Shown here: in pieces, positions 28,157-38,460 of the stretch | How positions within the stretch are numbered: position 1 is the first letter of the stretch | Layout: every line of letters starts with the position of its first letter | Source of the DNA: Synechococcus sp. WH 8109 | Lineage (GTDB): Bacteria > Cyanobacteriota > Cyanobacteriia > PCC-6307 > Cyanobiaceae | DNA: 64,000 bases | Assembly (NCBI RefSeq): GCF_000161795.2 | Contig: NZ_CP006882.1 | Coordinates: forward strand, 248,001 to 312,000 | Direction: 5' to 3' | Made by a program: the position numbers and the translations under genes | Notes under the pieces: generated by a model | Told to the model about the DNA's origin: nothing | Seen by the model: the letters and a program-made list of their open reading frames with translations, nothing else | The model's database searches: none

Positions 28157-28200
28157 AGACTGAGAACCCGTTTAACATTCCTTCACCTACGAGGCGACCT

Positions 28201-30051
<1,851 letters not shown>

Positions 30052-30058
30052 TTTCCAT

Positions 30059-30724
30059 TTGTCTTCCAACCTTTGGCTGGTGCGGCAGGAGCTCTTGGTG
30101 GCATCCCTGCAGCATCAGCCTCTTTTGTTGGTGATACGGCCTGAGCTCGAGGACCTCGCGGCTTCAGGCTCTGGCTCTGGTTTGTTGGCGCAGGTGCAGC
30201 AGCTTCATGCCGCAGGGCTTCGAAATCTCGAAGTGGCCTGGGTTGACCAGCCAGGCTGGATGGGGTTCATGCAACGGGTGCAAGACCATTGCCCTGGTCT
30301 GAATCTGGGGGCGGCTTCGGTGACGGTCTCCAAGGCGCTCAACGATCTATCGCTGCTGGATCTCAGCTATGCGATGGCACCTTGCTGGTGCCCGGAGCTT
30401 GTGGAGCAGGCCAGAGGGCTTGGCGTCTTGCTGGTGCCTGGGGTTTTCAGCCCCACGGAGGTTCACCAGGCCATACGGTTCGGCTGTCGTGTCGTCAAGT
30501 TGTTTCCCGCCGCCAATCTGGGGCCTGGCTACTGGAGCTGCTTGCAGGCGCCCCTTGGCCCCCTGCCCTTCGTGATTGCCGCTGGTGGTCTTGATGTGAG
30601 CGATCTCCCCGTATGGCTGGAGGCTGGGCATGGTGCCGTGGCCCTGGGCCGCAGGGTGGTGGGATCGCCGCCTGCCTTCCAGGCGCTTGTCGATTGGTTG
30701 CACCAATCGACAAGCCAGCGTTGA
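30059..30724 (+). CDS. KDPG/KHG aldolase-like protein with an altered active site
   Basis: A 221-residue TIM-barrel protein like 2-keto-3-deoxy-6-phosphogluconate aldolase (Entner-Doudoroff). The Schiff-base lysine is kept in VVKLFPAANLGP and the catalytic glutamate in LEVAW, but the arginine normally two turns later (LEVTLRTP) is missing: here the sequence continues VDQPGW. The usual GAGTV is GAASV. Substrate is therefore uncertain. Start is unsure: TTG at 30059, GTG at 30080, or GTG at 30023 inside ftsH. Confidence 0.65.
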   Translation: MSSNLWLVRQELLVASLQHQPLLLVIRPELEDLAASGSGSGLLAQVQQLHAAGLRNLEVAWVDQPGWMGFMQRVQDHCPGLNLGAASVTVSKALNDLSLLDLSYAMAPCWCPELVEQARGLGVLLVPGVFSPTEVHQAIRFGCRVVKLFPAANLGPGYWSCLQAPLGPLPFVIAAGGLDVSDLPVWLEAGHGAVALGRRVVGSPPAFQALVDWLHQSTSQR

Positions 30725-30786
30725 TGCCAACGACTGGTCGACATGCGTCCAAAATGCTACAGATGAGATAGCTATCCAACTGCGTC

Positions 30787-31248
30787 ATGTCGCAGCTCAC
30801 GATCAAGCTCAGCGACAAGGCCGATGCCCTGATCGCTCAGCTTCAGAAGGAGATTTTCAATCGTCGGCGCAAGAAGGTTTCGGCTGCTGGAGTCGTGGAG
30901 ACCCTGGTGGAGAGCGGAGCGAAATCGCAGTCTGACAAGCGTTTTGCCACGTCTTGGACGAATCTGATCAAGGACATTGAAAAGGCGGCCAAGCTCTCCT
31001 ACGCCCATGGCAGCAAGCCATCCACCCTTAGTGATGAGGAGTGGGCCCTGGTGTTGAGTCATCGCAGCCGTGGGACCACCGGTCGTGCACGCCGGACGGT
31101 GAAGAAAACGTTGGCTGCCAAGAAACCAGCCTCAGCCAAGGCTCAGGCCAGCAAAAAGCCCGCCCGCCGCACCCGGACCCGCAGCGCGGCAAAGACGAAA
31201 TCGGCCACAGCGGCGGTGAGCTCCAGCTCAGCGGTGGGTTCCGTTTGA
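30787..31248 (+). CDS. Ribbon-helix-helix-like protein with a basic tail
   Basis: A 153-residue protein. The first 45 residues (QLTIKLSDKADALIAQLQKE, then an Arg/Lys-rich turn and VVETLVESGA) look like a beta strand followed by two helices, as in ribbon-helix-helix DNA-binding proteins. From about residue 98 the sequence becomes Lys/Ala/Arg-rich (KKTLAAKKPASAKAQASKKP), like histone H1 or basic nucleoid proteins. I infer a DNA-binding role; this is not established. Confidence 0.6.
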   Translation: MSQLTIKLSDKADALIAQLQKEIFNRRRKKVSAAGVVETLVESGAKSQSDKRFATSWTNLIKDIEKAAKLSYAHGSKPSTLSDEEWALVLSHRSRGTTGRARRTVKKTLAAKKPASAKAQASKKPARRTRTRSAAKTKSATAAVSSSSAVGSV

Positions 31249-31267
31249 ACTGATTGAAGGGTGGTGC

Positions 31268-32362
31268 TCACCAAAGGCTGCATTGCCCCTGCTGCCTCAG
31301 CAGGTGATCAGCCAGAACGAGTGCCACCATCGCTTCCACCATCGGTACTGCCCGCGGCAGAACGCAAGGGTCGTGCCGTCCTTTTCCAGCGAGTGTGGTG
31401 GCCTTGCCATCGGAATCGATGGTCTGCTGCTCTTTGCGGATTGTGGCCGTTGGCTTGAAGGCCACTCGGATCACAATCGGCTCACCATTGCTGATCCCTC
31501 CCTGGATGCCCCCGGAGTTGTTGGTGGCGGTCTTCAGCCGTCCATCGTCGCTCGGCACAAAGGCGTCGTTGTGCTCGCTGCCTTTCAACAGCGTTCCATC
31601 GAAACCAGACCCAATTTCAAATCCCTTGGTGGCCGGCAATGACATCACAGCTTTGGCGAGGTCGGCTTCGAGTTTGTCGAACACCGGCATGCCCAACCCA
31701 ATGACGGGATGGCGCACCACGCATTCGATCACCCCGCCGCAGGAATCCCCCTCGCGGCCAATTGCTTCGATGCGCTCAATCATCCGCTCGGCGATCGCTA
31801 GCTCGGGACACCGAACGATGTTGGCCTCCACATCACCGAGCTGAACCTGCAAGGGGTCGATGCCTGAGGCTTCGATGGTGTGGATCCGCTTCACCCAGGC
31901 GAGGATTTCAGTTCCTGCTGCTTGTTTCAGCAATTGTTTGGCGATCGCACCTGCAGCGACACGGCCGATGGTTTCCCGTGCTGATGCACGTCCACCACCG
32001 CTGCGGGCCTGGATTCCATACTTCGCCTGGTAGGTGGCATCGGCATGGGAGGGCCGAAAGGCGACGGCCATGTCCTTGTAATCCCCGGGCCGTTGGTCCT
32101 TGTTCCGCACGACCATGGCAATCGGGGTGCCAAGCGTGGTTTTGCCGTCGAGCAGGCCACTGAGAATTTCCACCTGGTCCGCTTCCTTGCGCGGTGTGGT
32201 GATGTGGCTTTGGCCTGGCTTGCGTCGATCCAGTTCGGCCTGAATCGACTCGACGCTGAGGTTGAGCCGTGGTGGACAGCCCTCAACAATTACACCCACC
32301 CCTCCCCCGTGGGATTCACCGAAGGTGCTGATCCGGAAGAGGTCGCCGAAGCTGCTGCCCAT
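31268..32362 (-). CDS. aroC: Chorismate synthase
   Basis: A 364-residue FMN-dependent enzyme that makes chorismate from EPSP. The three family signatures are visible: [17 protein letters not shown] at the N-terminus, [20 protein letters not shown] in the middle and the late [19 protein letters not shown] segment. I use the second ATG (32362, [10 protein letters not shown]); the first at 32368 is two codons upstream. It ends 20 nt from the basic-tail gene. Confidence 0.95.
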   Translation of the reverse strand: MGSSFGDLFRISTFGESHGGGVGVIVEGCPPRLNLSVESIQAELDRRKPGQSHITTPRKEADQVEILSGLLDGKTTLGTPIAMVVRNKDQRPGDYKDMAVAFRPSHADATYQAKYGIQARSGGGRASARETIGRVAAGAIAKQLLKQAAGTEILAWVKRIHTIEASGIDPLQVQLGDVEANIVRCPELAIAERMIERIEAIGREGDSCGGVIECVVRHPVIGLGMPVFDKLEADLAKAVMSLPATKGFEIGSGFDGTLLKGSEHNDAFVPSDDGRLKTATNNSGGIQGGISNGEPIVIRVAFKPTATIRKEQQTIDSDGKATTLAGKGRHDPCVLPRAVPMVEAMVALVLADHLLRQQGQCSLW

Positions 32363-32401
32363 GGCCATTGATCGATGTGGTGAGGCTACGAAGCCATCGG
32401 T

Positions 32402-32860
32402 TCAGATCAACTCCGGATGGGGCAACTTCGGACGTTCTGTCGCGGGATGCTGCCGGGCCATCTCGAAATCAGAGAACTCAAATCCCGGCCCGACACAACA
32501 GCTCATCAACGAGTACTCACCAAGACTCCGCGCCGCCTGCCAAGTGTGGGCGGGAACCACCTGGATGGGGTTGGACGCATGCAAAGCATCATGTTTCAGC
32601 CCTGTGCCATTGCCCTGGCATTGAAAGAGCTCCAGCGTTGCCCCATCAATGTGCGTCCAGACTTCGTCTCCACCGATCACCCGATGCCAGCAACTGACGG
32701 CACCGGCGGGCAGCAAAAACAGAATGGCCGTCATGGCAGATCGCTCGGCACCGTCCTGTCGTTGAACTTGGTCTGGACTCCGATGCAACTCGCGGTACCA
32801 GCCCCCCTCTGGATGGGGCATTAAGCCGAGGTGCTGGATCAGGGTTTGCGTTTTTCTCAT
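32402..32860 (-). CDS. Cupin-family protein (DUF985)
   Basis: A 152-residue beta-barrel protein with the DUF985 pattern: LGLMPHPEGGWYRELHRS, FLLPAGAVSCWHRVIGGDEVW and a closing VVPAHTWQAARS...YSLMSCCVGPGFEFSDFEM. Members bind an unknown ligand. The start is the ATG at 32860; upstream in-frame codons are not family-like. Confidence 0.85.
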   Translation of the reverse strand: MRKTQTLIQHLGLMPHPEGGWYRELHRSPDQVQRQDGAERSAMTAILFLLPAGAVSCWHRVIGGDEVWTHIDGATLELFQCQGNGTGLKHDALHASNPIQVVPAHTWQAARSLGEYSLMSCCVGPGFEFSDFEMARQHPATERPKLPHPELI

Positions 32861-33117
32861 GGCCGTACAGCGCATCGTCTCATCCGTTTCATTTGCTAAG
32901 AGGCCCGGCCTATCCATAGGACTGCTCAGTCAAGGCCGACCAGCAAAAGCGGTTGGTTCTTGCCATGTCGAGGTTGCCTCGCTTCCACACTGCTGAATCG
33001 ACGTAAAGCGTTGCTGAGGGGTTGGCAGCCTCCACATCGCACTGAGTTGTGCAGAGAGAACCTCAGATGGCTCCTCGCTATTGATGGTTGATTGGAGCTC
33101 AATTCTGAAAGCACAAC
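32861..33117. other. Intergenic region without a supported gene
   Basis: About 257 nt between the DUF985 gene and the psbA terminator. One short frame (32926-33114, minus strand) has no recognisable features. I see no RNA gene. Confidence 0.5.
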
Positions 33118-33146
33118 AAAAAGCCCCCTCCGAGGAGGGGGCTTTC
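33118..33146 (-). terminator. Rho-independent terminator of psbA
   Basis: On the minus strand, AAGCCCCCTC-CTCG-GAGGGGGCTT continuing into T residues, 37 nt past the psbA stop. The ten-base-pair GC-rich stem is near perfect. Confidence 0.95.
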
Positions 33147-33182
33147 CGATTCAGTTGATCTGAATCGTTTGTTGATTCCAGA

Positions 33183-34262
33183 TCAACCGATGGCAGGAGC
33201 CTGCAGAGCCACAGGAGTGGACTCAGCAGCAGCCAGGTCGAGGGGGAAGTTGTGAGCGTTGCGCTCGTGCATCACTTCCATGCCGAGGCCGGCACGGTTC
33301 AGCACATCAGCCCAGGTGTTCAGGACGCGGCCCTGACCATCAAGGATGGACTGGTTGAAGTTGAAGCCGTTCAGGTTGAAGGCCATGGTTGACACGCCGA
33401 GGGCGGTGAACCAGATGCCGACAACAGGCCAAGCAGCCAGGAAGAAGTGAAGGCTACGGCTGTTGTTGAAGGAGGCGTATTGGAAGATCAGGCGACCGAA
33501 GTAACCGTGGGCAGCCACGATGTTGTAGGTCTCTTCCTCTTGGCCGAACTTGTAGCCGTAGTTCTGGGACTCGCTCTCGGTGGTTTCACGCACCAGGGAG
33601 GAGGTCACCAGGGAGCCGTGCATGGCGGAGAACAGGCTGCCGCCGAAAACACCTGCGACGCCCAGCATGTGGAAGGGGTGCATCAGGATGTTGTGCTCGG
33701 CCTGGAACACCAACATGTAGTTGAAGGTGCCAGAGATGCCCAGGGGCATTGCGTCAGAGAAGGAACCCTGACCGAAGGGGTAAACCAGGAAGACAGCAGA
33801 AGCTGCAGCGACAGGTGCGCTGTAGGCAACGCAGATCCAGGGGCGCATGCCCAGGCGGTAGGAAAGTTCCCACTCACGACCCATGTAGGCGTAGATGCCG
33901 ATGAGGAAGTGGAAAACAACCAGCTGGAAGGGGCCGCCGTTGTACAGCCACTCATCGAGGGAAGCAGCTTCCCAGATGGGGTAGAAGTGCAGGCCGATGG
34001 CGTTGCTGGAAGGAACAACAGCACCAGAGATGATGTTGTTGCCGTAGATCAGGGAGCCAGCGACGGGCTCGCGGATGCCATCGATGTCGACCGGGGGAGC
34101 GGCGACGAAAGCGATGACGAAGCAGATGGTGGCAGCCAGCAGTGTGGGGATCATCAGCACACCGAACCAACCGACATAGAGACGGTTGTTGGTGGAGGTG
34201 ACCCACTCACAGAAGGCCTGCCAGCTGGAAGCGCCGGAGCGCTGCTGGAGGGTGGTGGTCAT
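33183..34262 (-). CDS. psbA: Photosystem II reaction-centre protein D1 (Glu130 form)
   Basis: A 359-residue D1 with five membrane helices. Seen directly: Glu130 (in [11 protein letters not shown]), Tyr161 in VYPFG, Asp170, and Glu189-His190 in [12 protein letters not shown]. Glu130 marks the high-light D1:2 form rather than the Gln130 D1:1 form. The C-terminal extension after LDLA ([15 protein letters not shown]) is removed after Ala344 to expose the manganese ligands. It has its own terminator and a hairpin-rich leader; it is divergent from the radical SAM gene at 34434. Confidence 0.97.
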   Translation of the reverse strand: MTTTLQQRSGASSWQAFCEWVTSTNNRLYVGWFGVLMIPTLLAATICFVIAFVAAPPVDIDGIREPVAGSLIYGNNIISGAVVPSSNAIGLHFYPIWEAASLDEWLYNGGPFQLVVFHFLIGIYAYMGREWELSYRLGMRPWICVAYSAPVAAASAVFLVYPFGQGSFSDAMPLGISGTFNYMLVFQAEHNILMHPFHMLGVAGVFGGSLFSAMHGSLVTSSLVRETTESESQNYGYKFGQEEETYNIVAAHGYFGRLIFQYASFNNSRSLHFFLAAWPVVGIWFTALGVSTMAFNLNGFNFNQSILDGQGRVLNTWADVLNRAGLGMEVMHERNAHNFPLDLAAAESTPVALQAPAIG

Positions 34263-34278
34263 GAGAACGGAAAGAAAT

Positions 34279-34322
34279 GTTCCCGAAGGAACGGTTTAAG
34301 GAAGGGCAGGAGAGCCCTGCCT
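34279..34322 (-). promoter_or_regulatory. psbA 5' leader hairpins
   Basis: Within the leader (minus strand), positions 34279-34292 read GTTCCTTCGGGAAC, a five-base-pair stem closed by a very stable cUUCGg tetraloop. Upstream, 34303-34322 contains GGCAGG-GCTCT-CCTGCC, a second hairpin. No Shine-Dalgarno motif lies in the 12 nt before the ATG. The arrangement suggests control of psbA translation or stability. Confidence 0.7.
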
Positions 34323-34329
34323 GATCGGG

Positions 34330-34335
34330 ATTGTA
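34330..34335 (-). promoter_or_regulatory. Candidate psbA -10 element
   Basis: The minus strand reads TACAAT (5/6 of TATAAT), with GCGACA 18 nt upstream as a weak -35. It would give a leader of about 60 nt, consistent with a psbA promoter. This is a consensus match only. Confidence 0.5.
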
Positions 34336-34433
34336 AAGGAAGTTTGCGCTGTGTGTCGCCGGCTTGATGAAGTTGTTGCGAAGAGGCCATCGGCCCCTTT
34401 GGCTGCAGCGCTTGTTAGCGTCCGGAAAGCCCT

Positions 34434-36023
34434 ATGGCAGCTGAAGTGGCACCACAACAAGAACGGGTGTTGCTGGTGCGGCTGCCCTGCAATCCGATCT
34501 TTCCGATCGGGCCGATCTACCTCGCCGACCATCTGCACAAATGTTTCCCGGAGATGCCTCAGCGCATCCTGGATCTCGCGGCTCTGCCCGTGCTGGATGT
34601 CCATCGCGTGCTGGACGCCACTGTTGACCAGTTCCAGCCGACGCTGCTGGTGTTCTCGTGGAGAGACATCCAGATTTATGCGCCGGTCGATGGGCGGGGG
34701 GGCAACCCTCTTCAGAATTCGTTCGAGGTTTTCTACGCCCGTAACCCTCTGAAGCGTCTGCATGGAGCCCTGGGTGGGCTTCAGTTAATGAGCAGTCATT
34801 ACGGCGAGCTGCGCAGGAACCAGCGTTTGGTGCGTCAAGGCTTGAAACGTGCGCGCCACCACCAGCCGGCAGCTAGAGCGGTTCTTGGCGGTGGAGCTGT
34901 AAGTGTGTTTTACGAGCAACTCGGCAAGTCGCTCCCCAAAGGAACGGTTGTCTCCATCGGTGAGGGTGAGCCGCTGCTCGAGAAGTTGATCCAGGGCCAG
35001 TCCCTCGAGGGTGAGCGCTGTTTTGTTGTTGGTGAAGCGCCCCGCTCAGGCCTCATACATGAGCAGCCGGAAAGTCGGCCCAAAACCGCCTGCAATTACG
35101 ACTACATCGCTTCGATCTGGCCCCAGCTCGATTGGTACCTCGAAGGCGGCGATTTCTACGTGGGTGTTCAGACCAAACGCGGCTGTCCCCACAACTGTTG
35201 CTATTGCGTATACACGGTGGTGGAAGGCAAGCAGGTGCGCCTCAACCCCGTGGATGAGGTGGTCAAAGAGATGCGCCAGCTGTACGACCGCGGGGTGCGT
35301 GGTTTCTGGTTCACCGATGCCCAGTTCATTCCCGCCCGGCGCTACATCGAAGACGCCAAGGAACTGCTGCGGGCGATCAAGGCTGAAGGGCTGACCGGCA
35401 TTCGTTGGGCCGCCTACATCCGCGCCGACAATCTTGATCCCGAATTGGCTCAGCTCATGGTGGAGACGGGTATGAGCTATTTCGAGATCGGAATTACATC
35501 CGGCTCGCAGGAGCTAGTCCGCAAGATGCGCATGGGCTACAACCTTCGCACTGTTCTGGAGAGTTGCAGGATGCTGGCGGATGCGGGCTTCCGGGATCAC
35601 GTGTCGGTTAACTACTCCTTCAACGTGATCGATGAGCGACCGGAAACGATCCGCCAGACCGTGGCTTATCACCGAGAGCTGGAGGCCATTTTTGGCGCTG
35701 ATTTGGTCGAGCCAGCGATCTTTTTTATCGGTTTGCAGCCCCACACCCACCTTGAGCAGTACGGATTCGATCAGGGTCTGATCAAGCCGGGTTACAACCC
35801 GATGAGCATGATGCCTTGGACGGCGCGAAAACTTCTCTGGAACCCCGAGCCGATGGGGAGCACCTTTGGCCGAGTGTGTCTTGAGGCCTTTGATCGCAAT
35901 CCTGCGGATTTCGGTCGCACGGTGATGTCACTCCTCGCAAGGGACTACGGAGTGGCTTCGCTTCAGGAGGCTCTTCGTGCTCCGGTGGAGGGCCGCAAGG
36001 CCTTGGCAACGGCGACCCGTTGA
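34434..36023 (+). CDS. B12-binding radical SAM protein, divergent from psbA
   Basis: A 529-residue protein: an N-terminal B12-binding-like region (about 10-200) and a radical SAM domain with the CxxxCxxC cluster in RGCPHNCCYCVY (about residues 252-259), plus the IGITSGSQELVRKMRMGY segment typical of BchE-like enzymes. From memory, some homologues are named photosystem II high-light acclimation radical SAM proteins; I cannot verify this. It shares a 171-nt region with psbA and ends 1 nt from the CPBP gene stop. Confidence 0.8.
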   Translation: MAAEVAPQQERVLLVRLPCNPIFPIGPIYLADHLHKCFPEMPQRILDLAALPVLDVHRVLDATVDQFQPTLLVFSWRDIQIYAPVDGRGGNPLQNSFEVFYARNPLKRLHGALGGLQLMSSHYGELRRNQRLVRQGLKRARHHQPAARAVLGGGAVSVFYEQLGKSLPKGTVVSIGEGEPLLEKLIQGQSLEGERCFVVGEAPRSGLIHEQPESRPKTACNYDYIASIWPQLDWYLEGGDFYVGVQTKRGCPHNCCYCVYTVVEGKQVRLNPVDEVVKEMRQLYDRGVRGFWFTDAQFIPARRYIEDAKELLRAIKAEGLTGIRWAAYIRADNLDPELAQLMVETGMSYFEIGITSGSQELVRKMRMGYNLRTVLESCRMLADAGFRDHVSVNYSFNVIDERPETIRQTVAYHRELEAIFGADLVEPAIFFIGLQPHTHLEQYGFDQGLIKPGYNPMSMMPWTARKLLWNPEPMGSTFGRVCLEAFDRNPADFGRTVMSLLARDYGVASLQEALRAPVEGRKALATATR

Positions 36024-36024
36024 C

Positions 36025-36816
36025 TCATCGCCACCACCGGCGTCTCATCAGGATGAATCCCCCCAGTCCGGCCCAACCCAATAGACCACTAATCGGGTTG
36101 GGATTTGCGCCACCTGCCCCAAGAAGCCAAGTTGGGCTCGTTCCAGGCAGGGTGATCAGCCCGGCTTGAAGGGCGAACCACCCACCAACAAGCCCGCCGT
36201 GCAGGCCAATTGATCCCCAAAGCACTCCGTTATCGGCTCTGCGTTGCAGGGCTAGGGCAAGACCCAGCAACACCAGGCCCATGAGCAGTGCAATGGCTTC
36301 GACGGGAGGCAGGTGGTACCAGGGATGCACCAGGGCGAATACAGCCGCCTGAATCCCGATCGCCCGCTGTCGGCTTGTCAAAAGCTCTAATTCACCCCAG
36401 AGCCAACCACGAAAGAGCAGCTCCTCAGCAAAACCCACCAGAAGCATCAGGGCAATGGCATTGGCAAGATCACCTGTGGTGATTTGGCCCTGCCATAGGC
36501 CGTTTCCGCTGAGCAGAAGGACAGCAACCACTCCGAAAAGAAGGGCTGCGGATGTTGTGAGACCACGCAGGAATGCGTGCAGGGCTTTGACGACTGGTCG
36601 AATCACTCCAAGTTGCTGCCAAGGGCGATCAACGCCCCAGGTCCGTCCCAACCGCCAATGCAGTGAAATCAGCATTGCTGCAACGCTGGGGCCCGCCGCT
36701 AAGGAAGCCTGCTGAGCTGAGGGAATACCTACGAGGCCAAGAAGTCCTTGCAAGCTCAGAAATAACGCCACTAAGGACGCCGGATACAGAAGAGTGCCTC
36801 GCCAGTAGGGCCTCAC
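36025..36816 (-). CDS. CPBP (CAAX) intramembrane protease
   Basis: A 263-residue protein with about seven membrane helices and the CPBP catalytic motifs: EELLFRGWLWGEL, FALVHPWYH and the later GLHGGLVGGWF. Members cleave membrane proteins or peptides; the substrate here is unknown. Its GTG start overlaps the clpS stop (GTGA, 36813-36816), so the two are probably co-translated. It is tail-to-tail with the radical SAM gene. Confidence 0.85.
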   Translation of the reverse strand: MRPYWRGTLLYPASLVALFLSLQGLLGLVGIPSAQQASLAAGPSVAAMLISLHWRLGRTWGVDRPWQQLGVIRPVVKALHAFLRGLTTSAALLFGVVAVLLLSGNGLWQGQITTGDLANAIALMLLVGFAEELLFRGWLWGELELLTSRQRAIGIQAAVFALVHPWYHLPPVEAIALLMGLVLLGLALALQRRADNGVLWGSIGLHGGLVGGWFALQAGLITLPGTSPTWLLGAGGANPNPISGLLGWAGLGGFILMRRRWWR

Positions 36817-37127
36817 TCCTCAGGCTCGATAGAGCTGGTCAATCCTTTGGATTTCAACATTTCACAGTAAAACTCAGCCGGCTCGATGTCGCACACGATC
36901 ACCAAGCCCACGCCGGTGTTATGGGCTTCCAGCATCACAGCCATGCAGTCCTGCTCGCTGAGTTGAGGCACAACCTGCTGCAGGGTGGCCACCACGTATT
37001 CCATGGAGTTCACCGGATCGTTGTGCAGCAGCACCTTGTAGCGAGGCGAGCGCTTGCGAACGCGCTCTGGCGCTTTGTCCAGAACAGCTGCACCACCTGG
37101 TTTTTGGCTAGGAGAATCCACCGCCAT
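36813..37127 (-). CDS. clpS: ATP-dependent Clp protease adaptor ClpS
   Basis: A 104-residue adaptor that delivers N-degron substrates to ClpCP. The core YKVLLHNDPVNSMEYVVATL and the following QVVPQLSEQDCMAVMLEAH are typical, with acidic N-degron pocket residues in HNDP. Start is the ATG at 37127; another ATG lies two codons upstream (37133). Upstream is an AT-rich palindrome (37145-37159). It overlaps the CPBP gene by 4 nt. Confidence 0.93.
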   Translation of the reverse strand: MAVDSPSQKPGGAAVLDKAPERVRKRSPRYKVLLHNDPVNSMEYVVATLQQVVPQLSEQDCMAVMLEAHNTGVGLVIVCDIEPAEFYCEMLKSKGLTSSIEPEE

Positions 37128-37144
37128 GACCATTGATCCGAATA

Positions 37145-37159
37145 CTTTTAAATTTAAAG
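37145..37159. repeat. AT-only palindrome upstream of clpS
   Basis: The 12-nt perfect palindrome TTTAAATTTAAA (37147-37158), within CTTTTAAATTTAAAG, is conspicuous in this GC-rich sequence. It lies between the dapL stop and the clpS start, where a promoter or operator would be expected. Confidence 0.5.
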
Positions 37160-37180
37160 GGAATAGGGAGATGGAGCGGC

Positions 37181-38407
37181 TCACAGCGCCTTGATGCGAG
37201 CCATGGCTTCATCCACATTGGCGCGGCTGTTGAAGGCCGACAAGCGGAAATACCCCTCACCAGCGGCGCCGAAACCGCTGCCCGGCGTGCCCACCACATT
37301 GGCCTTGTTCAGCAGATGGTCGAAGAATCCCCAGGAGTCCATGCCCTCAGGGGTTTTGATCCAAACGTAGGGGGCGTGTTCGCCGCCATAGACGGTGAGG
37401 CCTGCCGCACTGAGTTCGCGGCGAATGATCGCGGCGTTCTCCATGTAGAAGCTCACTAGAGCCTTCACTTCGGCCTGGCCGGCTTCGGAGTAAACAGCCT
37501 CAGCGCCGCGCTGAATGATGTAACTCACACCGTTGAACTTGGTGCTCTGACGTCGGTTCCACAGCCCCCAGAGTTCCACCGCTTCGCCGTTGGCCGCTTT
37601 GCCTTTCAGCCCCTTGGGCACCACGGTGAAGGCACAGCGGGTGCCGGTGAAGCCGGCGTTTTTGGAGAAGGAACGGAATTCGATAGCGCAGTCCCGGGCT
37701 CCTTCGATCTCGAAGATGGAGTGGGGGAGTTCCGGATCCTGGATGAAGGCCTCATAGGCAGCATCGAAGAGGATCAGGGCGTCATTGGCGCGGGCGTAGT
37801 CCACCCAGGCCTGGAGTTGTTCCCGGGTGGCGACGGCACCGGTGGGGTTGTTGGGGAAGCAGAGGTAGATCAGGTCGACCGGTTCACTGGGAATCTGCGC
37901 TGCAAAGCCGTTGTCCGCGCTGATTGGTAGGTAGGTCAGGCCTGCATAGCGACCGATCTCTCCAGCTTCCCCGGTGCGGCCAGCCATCACGTTGCTGTCC
38001 ACGTACACCGGATAGACGGGGTCTGTGACGGCCACCTTGTTGCCCTCGCCGAGGATGTCGAGGATGTTGCTGCTGTCGCACTTGGAGCCGTCGGAAACAA
38101 AAATTTCCTCGGCACTGATATCGCAGCCTCGGGTTTGGAAGTCATTTTTGGCGATGGCCTCCCGCAGCCAGCCGTAGCCCTGTTCCGGGCCATAGCCGTG
38201 GAAGCCTTCGGCGGTGCCCATCGCATCGATGGCGGTTTTCATGGCTTCACGGCAGGCCAGCGGCAAGGGCTCCGTGACATCACCGATGCCCAGACGGATT
38301 AGCGCTGCGTCGGGATTGGCGCTGCTGAACGCTTTGACGCGTCGACCGATCTCAGGGAACAGGTAGCCCGCCTTGAGCTTGAGGTAATTGCCGTTGACCT
38401 GAACCAC
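37181..38407 (-). CDS. dapL: LL-diaminopimelate aminotransferase
   Basis: A 408-residue PLP enzyme of the lysine/peptidoglycan diaminopimelate pathway used by cyanobacteria and plants. It has the class I aminotransferase fold, the N-terminal [12 protein letters not shown] motif, CFPNNPTGA and the PLP lysine in [13 protein letters not shown]. Start is GTG at 38405-38407 ([10 protein letters not shown]). It is divergent from the 38461 gene and upstream of clpS. Confidence 0.95.
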   Translation of the reverse strand: MVQVNGNYLKLKAGYLFPEIGRRVKAFSSANPDAALIRLGIGDVTEPLPLACREAMKTAIDAMGTAEGFHGYGPEQGYGWLREAIAKNDFQTRGCDISAEEIFVSDGSKCDSSNILDILGEGNKVAVTDPVYPVYVDSNVMAGRTGEAGEIGRYAGLTYLPISADNGFAAQIPSEPVDLIYLCFPNNPTGAVATREQLQAWVDYARANDALILFDAAYEAFIQDPELPHSIFEIEGARDCAIEFRSFSKNAGFTGTRCAFTVVPKGLKGKAANGEAVELWGLWNRRQSTKFNGVSYIIQRGAEAVYSEAGQAEVKALVSFYMENAAIIRRELSAAGLTVYGGEHAPYVWIKTPEGMDSWGFFDHLLNKANVVGTPGSGFGAAGEGYFRLSAFNSRANVDEAMARIKAL

Positions 38408-38460
38408 GGAATCGGGAGCTATTTCTGCGGGGCATCCTGCCGTGTCGGCAGCTCCATACG

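Noticed and set aside
32926..33114. 62-codon frame upstream of the psbA terminator
   Set aside because: No domain, no ribosome site, no conservation evidence.
34279..34292. String resembling the end of the glnA (glutamine) riboswitch
   Set aside because: Only the CCGAAGGAACG tail matches and on the wrong strand for psbA; the conserved core is absent.
33447..34367. 306-codon frame antisense to psbA
   Set aside because: Shadow of psbA with a repetitive, Gly/Val/His-rich composition; no recognisable domain.
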